This document shows positions 1 through 8,241 of a DNA stretch of 64,000 bases, piece after piece (position 1 is the stretch's first letter; every line of letters begins with the position of its first letter). The position numbers were made by a program, and so were the translations under genes. The notes beneath the pieces are model-generated. The model was given only the letters and a program-made list of their open reading frames with translations. It ran no database searches and was not told where the DNA came from. The stretch lies in the NCBI RefSeq assembly GCF_000374045.1, contig NZ_KB893317.1:146694-210693 (forward strand), given 5' to 3'. This DNA is from Segetibacter koreensis DSM 18137. GTDB taxonomy: Bacteria > Bacteroidota > Bacteroidia > Chitinophagales > Chitinophagaceae.

Positions 1-1528
1 TAATGATACTGTCGCAGCCAGAGTTGTTAGGTATTGTTTGAGTATAAATCCCACTACTGTCATAGGTAATATTATTTAAAGTATAACTACTGCACTCAAT
101 AATATTTAATTCAGATGAAGTTCGGTTTTTACAGGAAGACATTTTATGAATGAAAATACCACCACCGAAAAAAGTGTTCATATTAGAGACGTCAGGCCCC
201 GGATCAAAGTCTACTTCGCCTGTGTATATGCCCGTTGTATATACGTTGCCTGAGTTATCCACGGATAGGCTGGTAGCATAATCCTCTGCATAATCTCCAA
301 AGGCCTTCGCCCAAATAAAATTTCCATCTGCATCAAGCCTGCTGACAAAAATATCAGAGGCGAAGCCCCCGTAAGCAACTGTTAGGTTGTAAACCGAAGA
401 ACCAGGATCAAAATCTTTTGTATAACGAAATGAGCCTGTGATATAAATGTTACCTCCATTATCCAACTTTAAATCGGAATATTGGAGTGCCGTATTTGGA
501 CTTCCTCCCATTAATTTGCTCCACAAAAGATTACCGTTGATATCATATTTCGAAAGTTCCCTTTCATATGTATAGATCTCCTCACTAGAATTTACCGCTA
601 AATTGTAAGCCTTAATATCATCTTTAGCCCAAACAAAATTTCCTTCCGAGTCAAGTTTTGCAAGGAAAATTTTATTTAGATAAAAACCTGTACTTAAATT
701 GAATTCGCCAGGGCCGGGATCAAAATCAACCGTTCCATCAAAATGGCCAGTTGTATATACATTTCCTTTATTGTCAGTCATGACAAATTCACCCCCGGCA
801 TTGTGATTGCCATCAAAGATTTTGGCGTACTTATAGTTCCCTGACGCGTCATATTTGGTAATAAATGTATTTGTTATACCGTTGCTTCCCTGATTGTCTA
901 AAGCCGGACCGGGATCAAAATCCACTATACCTGAAAAACACCCAGTTGTATAGACATTGCCTGATTTATCTACAGTAATAGATGTGCCGACGTCTTCCCC
1001 GGGACTTCCAATTCCTTTTGCCCACTTAAAATTACCGTTAGCATCAAGTTTCGAAATAAAAACATTTCGGTCTTCAGGGAAGTAGTTTTCAGCAGCAGAA
1101 AGATTGTATACCTCAGGGCCAGGATCAAAATCAGCTGTACCACTAAAATAACCTGTAGTGTATACATTACCTGCTGAATCAACAAAAAGGGATTTGCATA
1201 TTGTAAATCTTGACCCTCCTAATTGTTTACCCCATATAAAGTTCCCTGCCGGATCAAGTTTGCATATATATACGTTGTTCCATTCACATTTTACATTAAA
1301 TGTGCTGGTTCCAGGATCAAGATCCATAGTGTTGCCAAAGTTACCCGCGAGGTAAACGTTTTTTGAAGCATCAGTACCTATAAAAGAAGTTTCTTCATAT
1401 GACAATCCTGCTTTTCGATCTAATTGCTTAACCCAATCAAAGTGTATTTCCTGAGAATAAGATTTTAAGAATGAAATTAATGTAAGAAACAGGATTAAAA
1501 GTTTGTTCAAACGCATTGACATCCGCAT
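1..1528 (-). CDS. Secreted SBBP-repeat beta-propeller protein (3' part outside window)
   Basis: Read on the minus strand from an ATG at 1528 (further in-frame ATGs at 1522 and 1516), the frame stays open to the window edge, so the C-terminus is missing. The N-terminus is a signal peptide with a hydrophobic core, probably cleaved after SYSQ. The body shows seven copies of a strand of the form aromatic-x-W-x-K (FDWVK, FIWGK, FKWAK, YKYAK, FVWAK, LLWSK, FIWAK) and six DxDPG turns followed by GNVYTTG-like strands, which is the SBBP propeller repeat. The fifth repeat is shortened and lacks DxDPG. After the last repeat comes a Cys-containing segment with YTQTIPNNSGCDSI, common in large Bacteroidota surface or type IX-secreted proteins. 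The ligand is unknown. Surface location is inferred. Confidence 0.85.
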   Translation of the reverse strand, partial: MRMSMRLNKLLILFLTLISFLKSYSQEIHFDWVKQLDRKAGLSYEETSFIGTDASKNVYLAGNFGNTMDLDPGTSTFNVKCEWNNVYICKLDPAGNFIWGKQLGGSRFTICKSLFVDSAGNVYTTGYFSGTADFDPGPEVYNLSAAENYFPEDRNVFISKLDANGNFKWAKGIGSPGEDVGTSITVDKSGNVYTTGCFSGIVDFDPGPALDNQGSNGITNTFITKYDASGNYKYAKIFDGNHNAGGEFVMTDNKGNVYTTGHFDGTVDFDPGPGEFNLSTGFYLNKIFLAKLDSEGNFVWAKDDIKAYNLAVNSSEEIYTYERELSKYDINGNLLWSKLMGGSPNTALQYSDLKLDNGGNIYITGSFRYTKDFDPGSSVYNLTVAYGGFASDIFVSRLDADGNFIWAKAFGDYAEDYATSLSVDNSGNVYTTGIYTGEVDFDPGPDVSNMNTFFGGGIFIHKMSSCKNRTSSELNIIECSSYTLNNITYDSSGIYTQTIPNNSGCDSII

Positions 1529-1843
1529 ACAACTATTTACCAGCTTAAACCGGGCTTACACTAAAACGCAAAAAAATAATCTAAATTGTTATTACGGGGT
1601 AAAAGGAAGGACAGTTTCGTAAAGTGGTTTTGTAAACTATAAAAACTTCATGTTCTGTATCTCCCCGAAATAGTTTTGCTGCTTCTTATACAGGAGTTGT
1701 ATGGATAAGCCTGCCATTGCTCACGGCCTGTCTTTATAAACAACTCGCCTCTTCGCTGCCTTTTTGCCTTGGTCGGCATGCGGTCCTCTTCCCGTCGCAC
1801 AGAATTGTACTCTAAACCGTAGATTGCTCAATTCACAAATGTT
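1529..1843. other. Intergenic region, nothing identified
   Basis: About 315 bases lie between the start of the SBBP gene and the end of the relaxase gene. I see no gene, tRNA or strong terminator. If the mobilizable element to the right ends here, one junction should lie in this stretch. I found no copy of the tRNA-Arg 3' end that would mark it. Confidence 0.4.
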
Positions 1844-3121
1844 CTACAAATGCCGCCCTCTCGACTTCTTTTTGTTTTGTATATTCTGTTGAAGTTCCAG
1901 AGGCATAAAATCTTCCGATCGTCTCGGTTTCAATAATTGCTCAAAGATATTGCTATGAAACTTCCTTGTCGCACCACTTTTCTGGCTTCCTTGTACATCT
2001 TTTTTGAGAGCATCAGCAGGTTTTGCAATATTTAACTGCTTTTGACTTACGGCAACTACGTCGTGTTTTTGTTCTTGTCTTAATTGCTCCAATATACCTT
2101 TAGCACTAAATTCTTTACCTAAATCGCTGCCATTAAACACGCATTTCGTTCTAAAGTCAACATAAGTTATTCCATAAATATTTCCTTGGATGCTTTCTCT
2201 TAATACTACACTGACACCTTCGCTTGCTAAAGTTTTTGTAAACTCCCTTAACGTTTGTTTCTCTTTTACTAGCGTCCATTTAATAGCTACCTTGAGCCTT
2301 TGTTGATGCTGTTGCCTTAAGGCTTCATTCTGCACAAACTTCTGTTCCAGATACTTCAATGTAGGTTTGCTATAAAAATCACTAGCTTTTATCGGTGTGC
2401 CTATTTTGTTTCCCTTTTCATCTAGTGCGCTGTATACTAATCCCCTTTTTTGAAACATTTTGGTATCTTCCTTTCCCCTGTCTGCCATGACGTTATAGAG
2501 CTTTAACACTGCATTTAGTTCTGGTAACGAGGTATATTTAAATTGTGTTAGCACTGTGTCCAGAACATTGGTAATAGCTCTTTTGGTTTGTGTTTTTCCG
2601 TATTGAACTTTTTGTGCACTTACTTTTAATTCATTTTCCTGCTTTTGGTTTCGTCCTTCTGCCTTGATCAGTCCAAACTTAATTTCAATAGCTTTCCGTG
2701 CGACTTCAGATTGATTTCGACCAATATTGTTCATTTCTATTTTACTGCCATCGCTTTGGATATTGGTGCTTACAATATGAATATGAGGATGACCTGCATC
2801 ATAGTGCCGATATATCAGGTAAGGTTGCTGTTCAAAACCAATCTCTTTCATATATGTCTCGGCAATAGCTGATAACCTTTCTTTATTCAACTGGTCGCTT
2901 TCGTGAAAGTTAAGGGAGATGTGGACGCTGTTCGCTTTTACCCTCTCATTGAGTTGGGCCTGGTGCTCAAGTCGGTGGAGCTTGTCGTAGAAGTTCAGTC
3001 GCTCCAGGTCTTTTGGATAATTCGCTGCTTGAATACACTCCGCGACTCCTGCCTCTATTTTCTTTTCATTGTAGTTTAGAGACCTCGAAAGACTTTGTGT
3101 TCTTTTTATCCTGGCTACCAT
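1844..3121 (-). CDS. Relaxase / mobilization nuclease (MobA/VirD2 type)
   Basis: A 425-residue DNA relaxase expected to nick an oriT and pilot single-stranded DNA for conjugative mobilization by a helper element. The N-terminal third carries the relaxase signatures: a candidate nucleophile Tyr17 in SLNYNEKK and the metal-binding histidine cluster in RHYDAGHPHIHIV (His106, His111, His113, His115). The basic C-terminal half has no motif I recognise. The start overlaps the end of the upstream mobC-like gene by 7 bases, the usual MobC-relaxase arrangement in Bacteroidota mobilizable elements. No VirD4 coupling protein or type IV secretion gene is present, so the element can be mobilized but is not self-transmissible. 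Confidence 0.9.
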   Translation of the reverse strand: MVARIKRTQSLSRSLNYNEKKIEAGVAECIQAANYPKDLERLNFYDKLHRLEHQAQLNERVKANSVHISLNFHESDQLNKERLSAIAETYMKEIGFEQQPYLIYRHYDAGHPHIHIVSTNIQSDGSKIEMNNIGRNQSEVARKAIEIKFGLIKAEGRNQKQENELKVSAQKVQYGKTQTKRAITNVLDTVLTQFKYTSLPELNAVLKLYNVMADRGKEDTKMFQKRGLVYSALDEKGNKIGTPIKASDFYSKPTLKYLEQKFVQNEALRQQHQQRLKVAIKWTLVKEKQTLREFTKTLASEGVSVVLRESIQGNIYGITYVDFRTKCVFNGSDLGKEFSAKGILEQLRQEQKHDVVAVSQKQLNIAKPADALKKDVQGSQKSGATRKFHSNIFEQLLKPRRSEDFMPLELQQNIQNKKKSRGRHL

Positions 3122-3516
3122 TTTTCTGCAAATTGATTGATACGGTTTTTGATTTGTTCCACCGTATTGAGCAGGATTTTATGGTCGACGTAATGCAATA
3201 ATATCCACTCTCTGAGCTCTGGTATTTTATCAAATAAGTGAAGCTTATGAACTGCCTGGTTGTAGTTCTTTCCAATGGCATTTAACTCATTTCGCAGGTT
3301 TATCATCTCTGTCATAAAGTCATCGAGTGATTTGTTTCGGGTTAGCACAGTTACCTTTCCCGCTAATAATACCTTCCTCATATAATCGCTCAACTTGCGA
3401 CAAGTGGTAGCTTTAAACCTGTTGTTTATCTCGTTATATTCTGACAAAGTCAACCTTAGCGTTACGAGTCTTGTACGATTATCTTTTGCTTGTTCCATCA
3501 CAATTTCATTTATCAC
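3115..3516 (-). CDS. MobC-like relaxosome accessory protein
   Basis: A 133-residue protein upstream of and overlapping the relaxase gene. The N-terminal half (RTRLVTLRLTLSEYNEI, then a helix with SDYMRKVLL) resembles the ribbon-helix-helix region of MobC family proteins, and the C-terminal half is helical with NAIGKNYNQAVHKL, typical of the family. MobC proteins bind oriT and help the relaxase open the nic site. A second ATG six codons in (MEQAKDN) is an alternative start. The call rests on family resemblance and on position. Confidence 0.82.
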   Translation of the reverse strand: MINEIVMEQAKDNRTRLVTLRLTLSEYNEINNRFKATTCRKLSDYMRKVLLAGKVTVLTRNKSLDDFMTEMINLRNELNAIGKNYNQAVHKLHLFDKIPELREWILLHYVDHKILLNTVEQIKNRINQFAEKW

Positions 3517-3643
3517 TTAGAAATATTATCAGCGATCAGTCGATATAGGGAGCTTTGAAAAGGCTCTCTACTTGACTTTTATCAATTGCATCTATAACTT
3601 TTAATCGTCAGGTGTTTCCCCCAAGCGAGTTCCGAGCGAAAGG

Positions 3644-3700
3644 GTTAAATTTCGTTTGTATTACAAACGGACATTTAACCAAGTGCGTTAAGAAGCACTT
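3644..3700. other. Candidate oriT: nested inverted repeats upstream of mobC
   Basis: In the 250-base gap upstream of mobC lie a large imperfect hairpin (outer arms GGTTAAAT / ATTTAACC, inner arms CGTTTGT / ACAAACG) and, directly after it, a second hairpin AAGTGC / GCACTT at 3681-3700. Inverted repeats beside mobC and the relaxase gene are the usual form of an oriT. The nic position cannot be read from the sequence. They could instead form an operator or terminator. Confidence 0.4.
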
Positions 3701-3768
3701 TAATACGGGTTTTTGTAAAACATAAATTGTACATCAATTACCCGACGGAAATCAGCACATCTTAACTT

Positions 3769-4689
3769 TTAAAGATGCCTTTTAAATCTATTCTGACGTG
3801 TCTGGTCAACGCTTTTGTTGACGAGATATTCATTTAAGTCTTTACAGCTTTTGTACAAATGACTTTTGTCAATGTATTTCTTATCCCATTTGAGAGCTGT
3901 CTGAGTGTTCTTCATACCAGCCTCATCCCGGTCCAGATAGAGGTTAATCTTATCGTGTTGCTCCATCAATGGCCTGCTCTTTTCCAGAAATGAAAGGGAG
4001 TTTAGGACAAGAAAATTTGTCAGGTCCGCACAATTTTGCTGAAGCGTTTGGTAAGAAAGAAGACTAAAAAAACCTTCGAAGACTGAAACTTCGTTAGAAG
4101 CGGAAGTGTTTATAAGTGTAACATCTTTTGGCGAACTGCTACCTTTAAAAAGAGAATTTCTAAGCTCAAATCCCCCTGAATTGTTCTCAAATCCGATAGC
4201 AAAGTTTCTCCTTCCTCTTAGCTCGAAGTAGACTTCTTTACAATACTTCTTTGCAACTGCTACTGGTATTTTTCTTTCACTGAGATAGCGGCAAAGGATA
4301 GGATTGGTAATCGGTTTTGCGGCTATCACTTTTATCACAGGTTCAAGTGCCTCGTCAGGTTGTGGTGCATTTGCCTCCGGCTGTTGAAGCAGTTTTGGGT
4401 TACAATGAAAAGAAAAAGATTGGGATAGTTTTTGAATAAATGCGGGAATAGAGCATTTGTAGTATAACATCCCAAAGTCTATTATACTTCCGCCTTTGCC
4501 TAAACCATGGTCATACCATAGATTTAGTTTTCGGTTTACTTTAAAAGATGCTTCTTTTTCGTCTCTTAATGGTGATAAATACCAGTAATCATTGTTCCTG
4601 ATTTTCTCTGGTTGGTATCCTAGTTTTTCCAGGTACTCTACAATGTCTATCTGCTTCACTTCCTTTGGGTCTAAAAAACGGGTGGCCAT
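3769..4689 (-). CDS. Toprim-domain DNA primase of the mobilizable element
   Basis: A 306-residue primase-like protein. The N-terminal 95 residues match the zinc-finger-like region of element-encoded primases (YWYLSPLRDEKEASFKV, then LWYDHGLGKGGSIIDF) although the zinc cysteines are not evident. The C-terminal toprim fold shows the conserved Glu in VSVFEGFFSLL and the DxD motif in INLYLDRDEAG. It probably primes replication of the element or of transferred single strands. It lies downstream of the primase-helicase gene and of the repeat field at 4703-4875, so the three probably form one replication unit. Confidence 0.85.
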   Translation of the reverse strand: MATRFLDPKEVKQIDIVEYLEKLGYQPEKIRNNDYWYLSPLRDEKEASFKVNRKLNLWYDHGLGKGGSIIDFGMLYYKCSIPAFIQKLSQSFSFHCNPKLLQQPEANAPQPDEALEPVIKVIAAKPITNPILCRYLSERKIPVAVAKKYCKEVYFELRGRRNFAIGFENNSGGFELRNSLFKGSSSPKDVTLINTSASNEVSVFEGFFSLLSYQTLQQNCADLTNFLVLNSLSFLEKSRPLMEQHDKINLYLDRDEAGMKNTQTALKWDKKYIDKSHLYKSCKDLNEYLVNKSVDQTRQNRFKRHL

Positions 4690-4702
4690 ATGGTTGTTTT
4701 TT

Positions 4703-4875
4703 TGATGCGGTGATAAAAACCTTTATAACTGCTTGTCCTTTAATTGTTTATTGTAGCATCAAAGCCGCATCAACCTTTAAAAATCGGCATCAACCCTATT
4801 TTTCTGATGCGCTCTTGATGCGACTTTTGATGCGTACATCTTTCTGATTAAGAAGAAGTTATACTAACCGCATCA
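4703..4875. repeat. Iteron-like field of TGATGCG repeats
   Basis: Seven or eight copies of TGATGCG or its complement, some trimmed to GCATCA, lie at 4703-4709, 4756-4761, 4766-4772, 4786-4792, 4805-4811, 4816-4822, 4828-4834 and 4869-4875. The three direct copies at 4805, 4816 and 4828 are 11-12 bases apart, about one helical turn. The field fills the gap between the primase-helicase and the toprim primase and runs into the 3' end of the helicase gene. Its spacing and position suggest iterons of a replication origin or an operator for an element protein. Confidence 0.55.
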
Positions 4876-6071
4876 AAATCATCAAGATTATTGAGGTCAA
4901 AAACATTTTTTTTATTGATACTGTAAAACCTTCCTTTTATATTAAATTCATAAATGTTTCCATCAGTTCCAAACCTGTATTGCAGGTAAGCAATTGAGTT
5001 GTTCTCAGGCTTCAAATTCCAAGTGTTTTGCAGGACATTTCTGATCGCTCCGCTATCATACCCTCTAAACCCTTTTTTGATTAACCAATCCTGGATGTCC
5101 GATAAGGTGAATTGAAGTTCTTCGACTTCTTCCTTAATATCGATAATTGATAGAAGCAGCTGAGCCATTTCTACTTCCAGTTTGTTCCGGTTATATCTTT
5201 TTACTCTTTTAAGTGCTGGTGTAGAAAGCTGTTCAGATCGAAACCACATTCGGGAAACTGGGTGGGTGGTAAAAGGTCTTTGTATCAGATAATTTATGAA
5301 ATACGGAATTTCCTGTTTGAGTTCATCCAGTAGGTTTTTATTTTCTTGTTGCAGTATAGGTAATCTTCTTATCCAATACCTGATTTCTCCCGGATCAATC
5401 ATGATAAAATTATCTTCATTGTTACTGCAGAGAACAAACTTGCCGAAGAATTCTATTTCCTGCCTGTCTTGTCCCTTGGCTTCCATCTTATAATACTTTG
5501 AGGTGCTCAGACTTTTTATCCTTTCCGAATCTTCCTTTCTGTCAAGAAACGTTTCATCAACGCCGATAATTAATTTGTGTGCCCACTCTGCATTGAAGTT
5601 GCTTCTGAAGTCTTCATTACTGTTAATGGTCATGTTGTCTCCAAAGATGGCTTTGAGAAAATTCAGGAAGGTTGTCTTACCGGTATTGCGCTCCGTACTG
5701 ACCAGGCAAAGTATTGGCAGTATCTGCATGGGATGCATGAGGAGGATTTTCAAATAATCCAGACCGATATCCAGCTGTTCACCAAAGACGTGATTAAGAA
5801 ATACAAGTATCTTTTTGGGATAACCTGGCGAGGGTTCATGTAAGAACGGGTGGTAACGGTTATAAAAATTCTCAATCTCTCTTTTGTATTCCAGGTGACT
5901 GGGTACAAGACAAAATCCATCAAAGCGGGTTACGGTTGATAGAAAATGTTTCCCGTGATCCTGCTTTATGCATTCTGTCGACCATGGAACTAAGAATTCA
6001 ACGGCATCACCTGAAGCCAAAGGTTTACGTACCTTCTTGTAATAGGTAGTACCAATACGCACATATTCCAT
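4848..6071 (-). CDS. Primase-helicase family protein (SF3-like helicase core)
   Basis: A 407-residue replication protein of the mobilizable element. The central region has a Walker A motif in STERNTGKTTFLNFL, an acidic Walker B-like segment in KLIIGVDETFLD and a downstream sensor-like FVLCSNNEDNFI, the arrangement of the superfamily 3 / DUF5906 primase-helicases of phages and integrative elements. The C-terminus resembles a winged-helix domain (TLSDIQDWLIKKGF). It probably unwinds the element origin and works with the toprim primase encoded downstream. Confidence 0.85.
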   Translation of the reverse strand: MEYVRIGTTYYKKVRKPLASGDAVEFLVPWSTECIKQDHGKHFLSTVTRFDGFCLVPSHLEYKREIENFYNRYHPFLHEPSPGYPKKILVFLNHVFGEQLDIGLDYLKILLMHPMQILPILCLVSTERNTGKTTFLNFLKAIFGDNMTINSNEDFRSNFNAEWAHKLIIGVDETFLDRKEDSERIKSLSTSKYYKMEAKGQDRQEIEFFGKFVLCSNNEDNFIMIDPGEIRYWIRRLPILQQENKNLLDELKQEIPYFINYLIQRPFTTHPVSRMWFRSEQLSTPALKRVKRYNRNKLEVEMAQLLLSIIDIKEEVEELQFTLSDIQDWLIKKGFRGYDSGAIRNVLQNTWNLKPENNSIAYLQYRFGTDGNIYEFNIKGRFYSINKKNVFDLNNLDDFDAVSITSS

Positions 6072-6105
6072 AAAAAATAATTAATATGTTCAATGATCAA
6101 TCTCT

Positions 6106-6390
6106 CTATACATTTTTATTACCTCTGGTGAGGTAGGCGAGTATTTCCTGTTTATTAAAAAACACCCTTGACCCTATATAATGCTTCTTATAATAGCCTT
6201 GCGTAACATGACTGTCAACTGTCGGTTTGGATACCTTTAGCATCTTACACACTTCGTGTTTTTTGAGATAAACATCGTTATCCTCTTTTTTGAACGTTGA
6301 GAGTTCCTGCTTAATGGTTTGTTGAATGCAATCACGGAGCTGCTCGTAAAAATGCTCTGGAGTATCACTAAATAAAATGGTGGTAGACAT
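6106..6390 (-). CDS. Helix-turn-helix DNA-binding protein (excisionase/MerR-like)
   Basis: About 94 residues from the ATG at 6390 (MSTTILF). An upstream ATG at 6429 would add 13 residues. A helical N-terminal part is followed by a HTH_17/excisionase-type domain, YLKKHEVCKMLKVSKPTVDSH then FFNKQEILAYL, in which a lone DNA-binding helix pair is followed by a wing. Such proteins in Bacteroidota elements control replication, excision or mobilization genes. The gene begins just downstream of a perfect inverted repeat at 6443-6477 that could be its own operator. Confidence 0.8.
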   Translation of the reverse strand: MSTTILFSDTPEHFYEQLRDCIQQTIKQELSTFKKEDNDVYLKKHEVCKMLKVSKPTVDSHVTQGYYKKHYIGSRVFFNKQEILAYLTRGNKNV

Positions 6391-6442
6391 ATACTTGATT
6401 TTAGAAAGCAAATCTGCTAACAAAATCAAGTAAAATAAAAGG

Positions 6443-6477
6443 AAGGTATACCCTAATAAAGGTCAAGGGTATACCTT
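6443..6477. promoter_or_regulatory. Perfect 12-bp inverted repeat between two element genes
   Basis: Arms AAGGTATACCCT (6443-6454) and AGGGTATACCTT (6466-6477) are perfect, with an 11-base spacer. The repeat sits after the stop of the 6502-7254 gene and before the HTH gene, both on the minus strand. A T-rich run follows on the minus strand, so it may be a terminator, or it may be an operator of the HTH protein. Confidence 0.6.
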
Positions 6478-6501
6478 TTCAGGAATAAACCCGCAGCGTT
6501 A

Positions 6502-7254
6502 TTATTTTTTGAGGGGAGAATGCTCCCTAAGAATATTTTCAGCGAATGCTGAAACATCCTTTCCGAAAATTTCAGGATTTAGTGCAATCAGTCGGATTTG
6601 TGGTATTAATTGTCCTTTTGCACTAACCGCACTTTTGCTTTGCAAAATCTTTTTATAAGAAAAGTTCTTCATCTCCTCAATCCTGCCTGGTATTCTGCTA
6701 AGCTTAAATTTGGCTGAAATAAATTCTTTCAATGCACTGGTGTCTCGTATAAGCGTTTCATAATGCAGTTCATTGTTATTTATTTCTAAGTAAATATGCG
6801 TAGCAATAACATAAGCGCGGACTGGAAAGTCTGGAACACTCACAGGCTCATTTGAACTAGTAACTTGTAATGATTGATCAATTAATTCAGACGAACTTAT
6901 TTGCTCCTGCTGATTAGGAGGATTGAGCAAAGCGTTTATTTGAATTAATAAATGCTTTATTTCCTCTTTATTAATATTGTATTTCTTTTCAAACAGCACA
7001 ATCATTTGCTGTTTCGCCTCTTTGTTTTCCAGAACTCTTTCTACAACTGTAAGAGTCAAAGATTTTTTATTGACTGTTTTTTGTTCCGCTATTTCATTTT
7101 TTATTTCGGCGGCAAGATTATCAAGATACAAGGAGGCAGTAATAGTAGGATCGTCTTTGCTGCAGAATTGAAAGTGATAAAATTTAAAGAGTATGTAATT
7201 ATACAGAGAGGGATTGAAATTGTAGAGATAACTAAGTATTAACCAATTTTTCAT
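6502..7254 (-). CDS. Hypothetical protein at the tRNA end of the mobilizable element
   Basis: A 250-residue protein that I do not recognise. The first 30 residues are aromatic and hydrophobic (LYNFNPSLYNYILFKFY), but the context does not clearly mark a signal peptide. The middle (about 45-115) is predicted helical and charged with a Gln/Pro linker. The C-terminal third has FKLSRIPGRIEEMKNFSYKK. It is the last element gene before tRNA-Arg, a position where an integrase would be expected, but it shows no tyrosine or serine recombinase motif. Confidence 0.65.
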   Translation of the reverse strand: MKNWLILSYLYNFNPSLYNYILFKFYHFQFCSKDDPTITASLYLDNLAAEIKNEIAEQKTVNKKSLTLTVVERVLENKEAKQQMIVLFEKKYNINKEEIKHLLIQINALLNPPNQQEQISSSELIDQSLQVTSSNEPVSVPDFPVRAYVIATHIYLEINNNELHYETLIRDTSALKEFISAKFKLSRIPGRIEEMKNFSYKKILQSKSAVSAKGQLIPQIRLIALNPEIFGKDVSAFAENILREHSPLKK

Positions 7255-7361
7255 CTTAAATATAATAGACCACCTTTTTTAAATATACCCCAAAGTACAA
7301 ATAAAACTGTACCCCCAACTGTGCCCCATTTACATAAGTAACTGATTATCAATACTAAAAG

Positions 7362-7433
7362 TAGCCCCGACAGGAATCGAACCTGTATCTAAAGTTTAGG
7401 AAACTTCTATTCTATCCATTGAACTACGGGGCC
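7362..7433 (-). tRNA. tRNA-Arg (anticodon CCT)
   Basis: A complete cloverleaf on the minus strand: acceptor arms GGCCCCG / CGGGGCT with one G-U pair, anticodon stem GAAGT / ACTTT with loop TTCCTAA giving anticodon CCT, and a T loop with GGTTCGATTCC. The 3' CCA is not encoded. The 3' end faces the mobilizable element, the usual geometry for integration into a tRNA gene. Confidence 0.95.
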
Positions 7434-7482
7434 AAAAAAGAATTGCTGGAAAGGCTAATCTGACATTTTCCTTTTCCGGCCG

Positions 7483-7515
7483 CAAAAATAGAGGATTCAT
7501 GTATCATTTTGCAAA
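7483..7515 (-). promoter_or_regulatory. Bacteroidota-type promoter of tRNA-Arg
   Basis: On the minus strand a -7 box TATTTTTG (7483-7490) is preceded by TTTG (7512-7515) with a 21-base spacer, about 50 bases upstream of the tRNA. The same box stands before the tRNA-Gln and tRNA-Lys genes of this window. Confidence 0.65.
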
Positions 7516-7552
7516 AGTTACTGCTAAAATATTCTTTCTGCTTCCGGCATTG

Positions 7553-7560
7553 TATCTTTG
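7553..7560 (+). promoter_or_regulatory. -7 promoter box TATCTTTG of the TPR protein gene
   Basis: This matches the Bacteroidota -7 consensus TAnnTTTG and lies 20 bases before the ATG at 7580. It sits downstream of the earlier in-frame ATG at 7499, which argues for the later start. Confidence 0.55.
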
Positions 7561-7579
7561 CAACCCAATTTTTAAAAAT

Positions 7580-8230
7580 ATGAAGTTTTATAATCTTCTC
7601 ATAAAATATCGTTTTTACTTAAGTATAGTTGCCCTTATTCTAGCCATCATAGTAAATATAAATGCAGGCTTTTGGGCTTCTTTTATATTGTATTTCCTGG
7701 CCGTTATAGGTTTCGCGAGCCATTTTTTTATTGGGCCAATGCGTTTGATCCAGGAGCCAATGGAGCAGGGAAATATGGAGGAAGTTAAAAAAATAATGGA
7801 TTCTATCTGGTTTCCTAACCTGTTGTATACCCCCATCCGCTCTACTTATTACACTTTGAAAGGAAACCTTGCGATGATGAACCAAGACTATGATGCTGCC
7901 GAAAAGCACATGAAAAAAAGTCTTGATCTCGGCTCGCCAATGGCTGAAGCAGAAGGCGCCAACAAGTTGCAACTGGGGATGATGGCCTTGCAAAAGGGAG
8001 ATATGAAGACAGGAGAAAGCTACGTACGCCAGGCGATACGTGCAGGCATTCCCGATAAGGAAAGCCAGGCCGTAGCTTTCTTAAGCATGTGCCAGATATT
8101 TATGAATAAAAGAGAATTCAGAGCCGCAAAAGATTATTTCCGTAAGGCGAAAGCTTTAAAACCTACTACTAAACAAGTTGTGGAACAAATAAAAGAGATT
8201 GAAAAGTATATATCAAGAATGCCGGGATAA
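7580..8230 (+). CDS. Membrane protein with TPR repeats
   Basis: About 216 residues from the ATG at 7580 (MKFYNLLIKYRFY). The frame is open from 7499, but the promoter box at 7553 supports the later start. Two hydrophobic segments (about 10-30 and 33-52) anchor the N-terminus. They are followed by helical repeats with TPR character (LKGNLAMMNQDYDAAEKHMKKSL, GMMALQKGDMKTGESYVRQAI, REFRAAKDYFRKAKAL), a protein-interaction platform probably facing the cytoplasm. No partner or pathway is indicated. The gene ends convergently with the emfourin-like gene, and a hairpin overlaps both stop codons. Confidence 0.85.
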   Translation: MKFYNLLIKYRFYLSIVALILAIIVNINAGFWASFILYFLAVIGFASHFFIGPMRLIQEPMEQGNMEEVKKIMDSIWFPNLLYTPIRSTYYTLKGNLAMMNQDYDAAEKHMKKSLDLGSPMAEAEGANKLQLGMMALQKGDMKTGESYVRQAIRAGIPDKESQAVAFLSMCQIFMNKREFRAAKDYFRKAKALKPTTKQVVEQIKEIEKYISRMPG

Positions 8231-8241
8231 CTCATCCCGGC
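8221..8241. terminator. Bidirectional terminator hairpin spanning two stop codons
   Basis: Stem GCCGGGAT / ATCCCGGC with a 5-base loop. The arms cover the last codons of the converging genes on both strands, so both proteins end in Pro-Gly. A modest T-rich stretch follows on the plus strand. Confidence 0.65.

Noticed and set aside
1529..1843. Second attachment site matching the tRNA-Arg 3' end
   Set aside because: Only an 8-base match (CTGTATCT) to the tRNA region was found, which is not more than chance.
4703..4875. CRISPR-like array
   Set aside because: Repeats are only 7 bases, in both orientations and unevenly spaced. No cas genes are nearby.
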